From assembly GCF_026151655.1 (NCBI RefSeq), contig NZ_JAMQPN010000007.1:124001-188000 (forward strand): a DNA stretch of 64,000 nucleotides. The letters run 5' to 3'. This document shows, one piece after another, positions 11,401 to 16,362 of this stretch (position 1 is its first letter; every line of letters begins with the position of its first letter). The notes beneath the pieces were generated by a model that had not been told where the DNA came from, did not search any database, and saw nothing but the letters and a program-made list of their open reading frames with translations. Origin of the DNA: Leptospira soteropolitanensis. Its GTDB lineage: Bacteria; Spirochaetota; Leptospiria; Leptospirales; Leptospiraceae. Position numbers and translations under genes: made by a program.

Positions 11401-11606
11401 CCATTAACAATCAGCTCATTGAAGCATTACAAAGCACCGATCCAAATAAAAAAATACTGCCTGCTGGAACATTTTTAGGAGCTACTCCTAAAAAAATCGG
11501 AGATACTTCCGGGCCACATTTGCACATGCACTCTTACGGGCCAAACGGAAATGATCAGATGGAAAGAAAAGATTTTTATGACCATTGGGTGGGAGATAAA
11601 AAATGA
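5490..11606 (+). CDS. Giant exported protein, leptospiral TIGR04388 type, with M23-like C-terminus
   Basis: This is a 2,038-residue protein if TTG 5490 is used. ATG 5502 is the likelier start because TTGAGG lies about 6 bases before it, and it gives a clean signal peptide (basic start, then about 20 hydrophobic residues ending TIYAQS). The first 900 or so residues are Trp/Tyr-rich, helical and partly coiled coil. About 900-1300 is Ala/Gly-rich with hydrophobic stretches, about 1310-1450 is a Gly/Ser/Thr-rich beta-like region, about 1480-1500 is an Ala/Gly hydrophobic helix, and an acidic linker (about 1527-1548) follows. The C-terminus resembles an M23 peptidase: VVHLTAI near 1968 and GPHLHMH near 2008-2014. 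The first zinc motif HxxxD is not evident. Length and layout match my memory of the large leptospiral TIGR04388 family, whose function is unknown. The stop overlaps the next gene's ATG. I infer a secreted or envelope-associated protein; enzymatic activity is not assured. Confidence 0.75.
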   Translation: MRFSMFSQLFSFRNLFIISLYILISALFTFTIYAQSLSETWNPPVYQSSDYSEFYGGVYFSNSLEEWDYKVEEVLYQSISQWKESAEIMVEQMLALEDGSDAFIANEGYLDERRKSLFSEVTVLYSAWERELIDDYFDNRNSFLHKLETGKVDSLYFQRIGQVSMYEEYTKEELKTTENRNRILESAKEWEFQWNQTRQVGLDAFSNSFTELENDYQAYIQSLADTENRFSDNLSAINSYKETIKTALREMISQLQLGLDSECSVNTGCQYKNFDGSFNEAGKLFSKFIGDLSLELNGPGIDPDSILTLISTKIRDFLSDESNKAFSEYLRFEDQIYTYQTGFQINLDQTKSKFDLGSAQWNLRHQSFWQLSSDKRYENWLAGGPGEIGNFGRVYDPELRAIFQSIHNSNYQSLTSLINGRLGDGRSVQSIIAANLYTDAYNFINNENFGGFYVPFDKAHHTTGNLLLDGRDKYGIWIAQRDFSMSDQKRVELQMGAIGYSVLYEMYDDNSYQTSLYWNSNYSQLGGQRDHFQNTLLPAVSHWETKVKEYSDFYENWKDNREDLIADAKAKLETNRMDLERSKEDWLQRLDEEKRNGLRSWTDLYKNGEGVESSSPNISSWSPSNKWNPFYNEKLSEFKNLSIFDGSTENITIGNSSLIHELQRSIVGVGQYASVLQMNHDLEELKKSEQNKLINQMAYEIRWDSLGGRELSKEEKILLGSYDVTQLSKEEQTRFGSCYEDPEETRCQSLLKKEYDTVVDTRNGVLTLKKEIHNGLLAGKNSDGQYNAGKMEDVRHVQLSSIGKIQLAKTDDFFKIWDEEDWASLYQKKSDIADSFLTNSLQKDKQFINSNLVSIQEKDNRNKALYLERKESQENADSIFQELAIAYLTGGAAGVKASLKGKLESTINGELAKAWVTATGGSESDIQTASMLIDFMRGRISAKKIQSRDQYISIKNPIQAFESMISKTWAATVKVMDVGTLGMSTMALNLMQAPSMAAYKTIVGERQYDKTNKQIAGTGNRIQEIKENEQMLVQNAISMAVSQGTGFPLDAVSKMLGDKWNQIKAKKANNDMGKNPFLDLGSQVVGAIGGIAKTAVVAFGMPEDEILSVMEDTNRIINAGNINQNSSSSASFGYSLQALGMQASWTQHKSAYLDLRDSKAVVEDLGKKALSKEIAKSLGMDESAVGQIVNSNYSAYQKQKADKKARSKAVRQTAVNAVSIAITLGASGALAGVNSVLSNIGKVVSGITNGLLPATAQVGQVVASTFVQTIAGSHEGPKGAIAGFANGAIGGITQGIGKIQSGFFKGMVPGLGVTYSDKTGWGGSIGIGNALSNVSVSFSERGDTSLQASKSLPGGVQLTTDVTTNGAANIGFNYNPTGEGPRKDWNFSLMYDLNGSGLSGSIGYTDPNSKLGITSSIDKEGFSTSSELQGVTLGTNSKNGFEMQEMNFAEQNINASQDESDIDKSPADKDAPEQEGDFLRDFSDAGLALAGLLAGGAAAAAKLFSGAPLPNSSQGAASAGESLVLERDRRREEEGDDAGDEDSNEENDIITQFNQELSEVNQIIRNLNDDLSDYSLADGSAEKSKNDIMAEGDFSGLTPAQDFSRKSYLVSTLSEMFKGGKVNAQYFADNFGILSKSLDPATLTKFQTLVENSYQRVKDDSGRLVFSHDQVSIFNQQTSVVINGKLFVREPGTDYFTSDAKFPDGKDHKIKFTQEGKIKEVTTDLRTGQTKSTIWDTKGQEIRKDLGKSNQEEFNSFQDKDERWNKVKEVYVLGNFATAEKMINSSALSADDKKKMIAELKSYKKEWNDMGSTKQEALHQSYLLKKYDLPVLQTISTNGKAGDEPVANGGFYKTTVNIVDGSRIAPYPDQAESMKDFRYKLHYEPSEKNGFVADSNAGKYKVDLNSDYNAGNDMMWYGPNTQFKVLDVKIEGGSGDGFNNAGAAHGTNIRLALLDKNGNTTSVVDVVHLTAINNQLIEALQSTDPNKKILPAGTFLGATPKKIGDTSGPHLHMHSYGPNGNDQMERKDFYDHWVGDKK

Positions 11607-12190
11607 AAAGATTTATAATTCTATTTTTTGGATTTATTTTGATATTTTCTTGTTCTGAAAAGGGAAAACCCATGACTAAAGCTAAAAAGCCCATAGCGCA
11701 AGAAATAATACCAGACAAAGAGCTTGGAGAAGGAGTGTACTATAGAGATTTCCTTAATGCCATAAAAATTCAAGACTGTAAAGCTATTCTCAGTGTTTTA
11801 GATGATACAGTTTATTTCAGCGTAGGTGAAAAGACCGATGGTATATTTAAAAGGAAAGATGGATTTTTGGAAGAAAAATCCAGGTTTTCTATTTGTGATT
11901 TGTTTTTTGATACAATTACTCTGCAAAAAAAGATAGCCATCTTGTTCAATACGAACGAAATCGAACCTTCCTTTCTTTCTCCCCGAGATTGGGTAGAGAA
12001 ATCTATGAAAATTAGGTTCATTGCAATGAAGGCGACAAGTGATGGCGATGAAGTCAATATTGCTTTTTTTGGAGGCAGATACTTTTACCCTGAGGATCAG
12101 TACAGAAATTCAAGAGATCTGGATTTTTTGTTTCGTTGTCCAGATGGGTATCTTAATAAATGTTATCTATATTCGTATACGGCGCATTGA
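11603..12190 (+). CDS. Small lipoprotein coupled to the giant M23-like protein
   Basis: The product is 195 residues with a typical spirochaetal lipoprotein signal: MKRF, a hydrophobic core, and the lipobox LIFSC with Cys17. The mature part has a short Lys/Pro-rich linker and then a compact mixed domain with several Cys (DCKAILS, SICDLFF, FRCPDGYLNKC) that could form disulphides. I recognise no family. Its ATG overlaps the stop of the giant gene (ATGA), so the two are translated together. That pairing would suit an immunity, chaperone or anchoring partner for the large protein, but this is inference from position only. No gene follows it on this strand before the transposase relic. Confidence 0.7.
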   Translation: MKRFIILFFGFILIFSCSEKGKPMTKAKKPIAQEIIPDKELGEGVYYRDFLNAIKIQDCKAILSVLDDTVYFSVGEKTDGIFKRKDGFLEEKSRFSICDLFFDTITLQKKIAILFNTNEIEPSFLSPRDWVEKSMKIRFIAMKATSDGDEVNIAFFGGRYFYPEDQYRNSRDLDFLFRCPDGYLNKCYLYSYTAH

Positions 12191-12387
12191 GTTAATCTAA
12201 AAACTGATGTTATATCGAATTTTACAATCTAAACTATTATCATTTATAATTCTGATCAAGTTTCCTAAACTTGGTCAAAACTACAATAATGAATAAAAAA
12301 GTTCATTAAGTTAAATTATGGTTACTGAAAAGAAGACTTGGGAGACAAAAGCTAACGTAAGAAGCATCGATTCCTTATTCAGACCGA
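12191..12387. other. Intergenic stretch between lipoprotein gene and transposase relic
   Basis: No coding signal is visible here. It contains one strong inverted repeat (12254-12276, listed separately) and otherwise AT-rich sequence. The boundary of the old insertion sequence should lie in this stretch, but I could not identify its terminal inverted repeat or a target duplication. Confidence 0.5.
12254..12276 (+). terminator. Hairpin downstream of the lipoprotein gene
   Basis: GATCAAGTTT (12254-12263), loop CCT, then AAACTTGGTC (12267-12276) form a 10-bp stem with one G-T wobble, 64 bases after the lipoprotein stop. No T-run follows on the plus strand, so intrinsic termination is only possible, not clear. 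It could instead be an RNA 3'-end stabiliser. Confidence 0.4.
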
Positions 12388-13350
12388 TTAATTTATTCTA
12401 AAATTTAGTGATATATCGATAACTAGTTCATAAGGAATCCGTCTTTCCTTTGGAAAAGTGTGTGATTCATTGACATCATCCCAGATAGGAGTTTTATGAA
12501 TCAAATCATGGAATTTATCCATAGGAGTATTGCCATTTAGAGCCATGTGGTCGCTCTCAATTATAATAATGTTGCCAAACTGCTATGTCCATCTGTAAGT
12601 TTTAAGAATTCAAATTTACATTTAAATATAACTATTGTAAGTCAGTTGATTGTGATTGCTCTACTTTTCCATTAAGATGTAGAGGCGCTGGTTTATTCGG
12701 TCGGAATTTTATAGAATAATCCATTAGAATCTTTTGAACATTAGTCGCAAAGAATTTTCTCCCTCGATCTGTTTGTATTTGATTAATTAGGAATGGCATT
12801 TCTTTGAAAACTTGTTCCAAAAACTCCAATGTGCATTTTGCTGTTTTTCCTGAAAATAAGTCCAAAGCCCTATATCTAGTGCAGTCATCAATTTCTGTAT
12901 ACTTGTATATGCCATTTTTAATCTTCTTAACATCGATTTGGACTTTGTCCCCAAGAATCGGTCTCTGGTATCAATTGTAACGTTTCTGTCGTTTTGGTTT
13001 TATCAAAGTCTTAACTGCCAAGAACCTTATGTATGGTCGCCAATGATAGTTTGAAATTGTTATTACGTAGTAATTTTGATAGAATCATTTTTGCACCCAA
13101 ATTGTGTTCTTCTCGTAAAGATTTAATTACTAATTCAATTGTTTTTGTAAGTTTCAATTTTGGTGAACTTTTGGGATTACGAGATAAATTTTTCGAACCA
13201 TCAATTCCAGATTTTAAATAACGATTTACCCACTTTCGCAAAGTCGGCCGTGAGATCCCACATCGGCGGCAAGTAAACTCTGCATTTCGTGATTCGAATT
13301 AATGTTTAATCCATATCAATCGTTGTTTTATTTCTGCGTTTATATAGACA
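12388..13350 (-). pseudogene. Decayed IS481-family transposase
   Basis: Read right to left, fragments of one IS481-type transposase appear in order but in broken frames. The N-terminal part is RLIWIKH, then a stop, then CRRCGISRPTLRKW (helix-turn-helix) through SLATIHKVLGS, ending in TAA near 13015. After a frame change comes LIKPKRQKRYN, a TGA near 12970, then YQRPILGDKVQIDVKK and the DDE core (IDDCTRYRALDLF, QTDRGRKFF, NGKVEQSQ) to a stop near 12634. Further on are WQHYYN, a stop and another shift, then HMALNGNTPMDKF and KTPIWDDV, ending at TAA 12388-12390. There are at least three stops and two frameshifts, so it cannot make an active transposase. The right-hand limit is approximate. The order of motifs makes the family call secure. 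Confidence 0.85.
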
Positions 13351-13380
13351 ATATTTGTTGAAAGGATATCTATGAAATAA

Positions 13381-13409
13381 TTCATTACATCATCCTGGTG
13401 ATGAATGAA
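13381..13409. repeat. Imperfect palindrome
   Basis: TTCATTACATCA (13381-13392) can pair with TGATGAATGAA (13399-13409) across a short loop, with one bulged A. It lies just beyond the N-terminal end of the transposase relic. It could be part of an element end or an RNA hairpin; nothing decides between these. Confidence 0.45.
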
Positions 13410-13410
13410 G

Positions 13411-13468
13411 CCTTCGTTTATTATAAAACCGCATCGACCATAGGAGCGAGGGTTATGGCTAACGAAGG
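13411..13468. repeat. Inverted repeat CCTTCGTT / AACGAAGG
   Basis: CCTTCGTT at 13411-13418 is the exact reverse complement of AACGAAGG at 13461-13468, with a 42-base interior. I compared the pattern with integron attC sites; the orientation of the AAC/GTT core is wrong for that. Its role is unknown. Confidence 0.4.
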
Positions 13469-13769
13469 TTTAACTAGGTAGATGGGCCAAGCGAACCATA
13501 CTTAAGTGTGACTCATAAAATTAGATTAAAAACTTCGAAACCGGTATAAACGTAAAATCTGGTATGGGCAGAAATCTTTTTGCGACACAAAAGTCGTGTA
13601 TGTCAGATGAGTTTGAAATTAAAGGTATAAAACGATAAAAAATGGCTGCAGAACCAAAATTATTTCAAACGAATGATAGTATACTTAGTCTGGCTTAATT
13701 TTTCCTGAAATAGATCGCATAACAGGAAATCCTTGTTGAATCAAAATGTAAGAAATGAACAATCTACCT

Positions 13770-14323
13770 ATGAAGAAATATTTAGTAACAATTTCCCTCG
13801 TTTTTTCTGTAGCAAATTGCTCTACAAAAAAAAAGATAGCGATGATTTGACGCAGCTTTTACTCCTTTCAGCGCTGACATCTAACTCGACACAAACATCT
13901 TGCGGATATATTGCAAGTGCACTTACCGGAGTAAAACCAGCGGGAAAATTTGAAGCATCCCGAACACTCCAAACAATAGATACATGGGAATCACTCCAAA
14001 ATGGTGGGACTATCGGCCAAGGAGTGGTTGTATTTTTCAGAGGAGTTACTGCCAGTGATCGGGTGAAGTTTGTATATTCTAGTGGTTCGTTAAATGACTT
14101 TGCTCCAGGTTCCAGCAAATCTACTTCAATGAATTGTCCATATAGCTATGCGAATCGAGTAGAAGGATATGACACTCTTGGAATGACTCGCAATGCGGCC
14201 GTAAGCGATACTTGGATTTTTAATGCAAGTGCGACAACACCTTCACAATTTACAATGTATCTTGGACGTGACAATTTTGATGATCTTACCAAGACAGTAA
14301 AAGTAATTATTGAGTCTCAATAG
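13770..14323 (+). pseudogene. Lipoprotein gene split by a frameshift at an A9 tract
   Basis: ATG 13770 opens a frame with a textbook lipoprotein signal (MKKYLVTISLVFSVANC, Cys17) that runs into TGA shortly after a run of nine A at 13826-13834. The frame carrying the body (from KKKDSDDLTQLLLLSALT to VKVIIESQ, ending 14323) has no plausible signal peptide of its own; its apparent upstream extension to a TTG at 13733 is only the shadow of the signal sequence. A tenth A would join the two into one lipoprotein of about 185 residues. The body is Ser/Thr/Gly-rich with two Cys and matches no family I know. The break may be a phase-variable switch, a recent mutation or an assembly error in the homopolymer. 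Confidence 0.7.
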
Positions 14324-14337
14324 AATCACATTTATCG

Positions 14338-14372
14338 CTGCCCTCAAGGATTATTTCATGCAGAGAGGGCAG
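14338..14372 (+). terminator. Hairpin after the split lipoprotein gene
   Basis: CTGCCCTC (14338-14345) pairs perfectly with GAGGGCAG (14365-14372), 15 bases after the stop at 14323, followed by TCATTTCG. It is a plausible intrinsic terminator with a weak T-tract and a long loop. Confidence 0.45.
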
Positions 14373-14469
14373 TCATTTCGTAATTCAGTTGAGTTTCCAC
14401 TTTAGTAGAAATCATTTTGATTAGAAAAACTACCACAACAAAATCAAACTAAGCGCTTTTAACGCCAGG

Positions 14470-14492
14470 TCACTCTCCGCTAGTAAGAGTGA
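14470..14492 (-). terminator. Hairpin after the cyclase gene
   Basis: TCACTCT (14470-14476) and AGAGTGA (14486-14492) form a perfect 7-bp stem with a 9-base loop, about 14 bases past the stop of the leftward cyclase gene. No strong T-run follows in the direction of transcription, so this is a candidate only. Confidence 0.4.
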
Positions 14493-14505
14493 AGAATAAA
14501 GAAAT

Positions 14506-16362
14506 CTAAACTTTCCATATATATACAAAATCGGTTCGGTCGGCCCAGGGGAGTGGGAATTCGATTTTTCGGAGTTTGATGGACTCGCTTCGGAGATATT
14601 CTCGAATGTCTCGATCACGGAATATTGTTTCGCTAAAACAAATTTCTCCGGAGTTTGCGACTGATTGTAGTTTGGCAGTGTAGTTGACTGTATTTCCAAA
14701 GTAATCAATGTTACTGTTTAGATTTACAGCCAGGCAATTGCCCGTATGAACGGAGATTCTGATTCTAACGGGTGTATGTTGGTTTTCTGGATGAAACCAT
14801 TCTTGCATTTCTTTTGCAGCTTTTAATGCTTGTAAGGGGCTGAAAAAACTTGCCATAACGGCGTCTCCAATAGTTTTTACAACTACTCCTCTGAAATTCT
14901 GAATGATTTGGTTTGTTTTGATGAAATGTTCACGGACTTGTAAAAATGCACCGTGGTCACCTTCTGTTTCATAGAATTTTGTAGAACCGACTATATCTGT
15001 GAAGAGAATAGTTTTGATACCAATGTCTAATTGTAAATTAGTAGCGATGGCTTCTTCGGAAAATAGATCTCTGAATTCTTGGTAGTTAAATATTTCTGAT
15101 GGTCTAAGGCTTGTTTGATCCTCATTTCTTTCTTCTAGAATGATGGTGACATCAGAATCAGATCCATTTTCAAACACTAAGTTTGGTTTTGGGGAAACTT
15201 TGATTTCTTCTTCTTTTGTTTCTGGTAACCACAGAATGTCTGTTTGTGGGTATGCAGATTTAATATCCACAAGTCGGTATCGTTTGTCTCCTTTTTTTCT
15301 TAAACGAAAAACTCCTGACCCAATGAGTAAATTTGAAGAATATGATTTTTTAGCAGGGATTGTTTTTGTGAGTAGAATGTGTTGTTTTGTTGCTGGTTCA
15401 GCAGCACAATAAAATTGTTTTTCAATCGTTCTAATGCTTGGATGAAGATGAAAGGTTACTTCAATGGAATTGAGGCCAGTAGTATCGAAATCAATTTCAC
15501 AAACTTCACATTCGTCTTTAGATGGTAAATCACTCAAACGAGTAAGGCTTGTCCGTACCCCTCGGCAATGAGGGCAAACAATATCCCAACTAAGTGTAAA
15601 AATACTTAAGCGACACCCATGCAAAAACAAAAATAATACTTCATCAGGATCTAAATTTAAATTTCGACTAACTTCCTTGATTCGGATTCTGTCTAGTTCA
15701 TTGTCAGATGCAGATTTTATCCACTGAAAAACGATAGAGACAGTTTCTTTGGCAATGCCCTTGTTGATTAGGTTTTGAGTTTCTTTATCTAGTTTTTCTG
15801 GATGTATCCATTGGGCTTCGGGGGCATAGGAAAATTCTTTCCCAGTAATTAGTTTTTTCTGAGGTTTTTTGCGTTTGATTTCTTCTGCAATTTCATTAAA
15901 AGCTTTGCGATAGGACACTTCCAACTTTGGCATTGCATATTCCAAAAGTTTCCGCATAAAGAAATTTCGTGGAATCCAACCAAAGTATAAATAGACTTTA
16001 CTTCTTGATTCACCTAATGTTTCTAAGATGATTCGACAGCGGACATAGAATCCAAAACCTTTTCTATAGATTCGCGCGTTACCAATTTCTTTGAGGTATT
16101 CCCAATCCCAAGGTACTTCTTCCCATTCTAATTGGAAACCAGCTTGTCTTGTTTTTCCTATGAGTTTTCCGTCTTTTTCTTTGTAATCGAACCTAGGCAT
16201 ACCAACCCTTTGGTTTAAAGCTGAGGTATCGATCAAATGAGGCCAAATTTCTTCTCTTGTGACAGGGAGATCAAACTCCCAAAGCGAATCAATAGGCTTT
16301 GCAAGTGATTTCCACCGTTCTTCCCAAGGATATTTTTGCAGTAAAGATTCTAAATCGATCAT
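14506..16362 (-). CDS. Class III adenylate/guanylate cyclase with SRPBCC-like N-terminal domain
   Basis: The enzyme would make a cyclic nucleotide from ATP or GTP in the cytoplasm; no membrane segment or signal peptide is seen. Residues 1-180 resemble an SRPBCC/START-like ligand-binding fold (FDLPVTREEIWPHLID and following). The middle (about 200-420) resembles the DUF5939 region of other such cyclases and includes a CPHC..CEVCEID cysteine set that may bind zinc. The C-terminal catalytic domain starts near 450: FTDIVGSTKF supplies metal Asp456 and KTIGDAVMASF supplies metal Asp500, at the usual 44-residue spacing. The transition-state pair normally written N-x3-R reads NYTAK, so Arg is replaced by Lys. 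Its ATG overlaps the stop of the GH5 gene, so it is the last gene of an O-antigen-ligase/GH5/cyclase operon. Cyclase family is certain; activity and nucleotide choice are open. Confidence 0.85.
   Translation of the reverse strand: MIDLESLLQKYPWEERWKSLAKPIDSLWEFDLPVTREEIWPHLIDTSALNQRVGMPRFDYKEKDGKLIGKTRQAGFQLEWEEVPWDWEYLKEIGNARIYRKGFGFYVRCRIILETLGESRSKVYLYFGWIPRNFFMRKLLEYAMPKLEVSYRKAFNEIAEEIKRKKPQKKLITGKEFSYAPEAQWIHPEKLDKETQNLINKGIAKETVSIVFQWIKSASDNELDRIRIKEVSRNLNLDPDEVLFLFLHGCRLSIFTLSWDIVCPHCRGVRTSLTRLSDLPSKDECEVCEIDFDTTGLNSIEVTFHLHPSIRTIEKQFYCAAEPATKQHILLTKTIPAKKSYSSNLLIGSGVFRLRKKGDKRYRLVDIKSAYPQTDILWLPETKEEEIKVSPKPNLVFENGSDSDVTIILEERNEDQTSLRPSEIFNYQEFRDLFSEEAIATNLQLDIGIKTILFTDIVGSTKFYETEGDHGAFLQVREHFIKTNQIIQNFRGVVVKTIGDAVMASFFSPLQALKAAKEMQEWFHPENQHTPVRIRISVHTGNCLAVNLNSNIDYFGNTVNYTAKLQSVANSGEICFSETIFRDRDIREYLRSESIKLRKIEFPLPWADRTDFVYIWKV

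Larger units (their letters stand above)
13351..13769. other. Non-coding stretch upstream of the split lipoprotein gene
   Basis: About 420 bases without a convincing gene. It holds two nested or adjacent inverted repeats (13381-13409 and 13411-13468) and is otherwise AT-rich with stops in all frames. It may include the lost right end of the IS481 element and the promoter of the lipoprotein gene, but I see no clear -35/-10 pair. Confidence 0.45.

Noticed and set aside
13411..13468. Possible integron attC site
   Set aside because: The AAC/GTT core triplets point the wrong way for attC, and there is no integrase gene or second copy.
13733..13825. Upstream part of the frame starting at TTG 13733
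   Set aside because: It is the out-of-frame shadow of the lipoprotein signal peptide beginning at ATG 13770 and has no export signal of its own.
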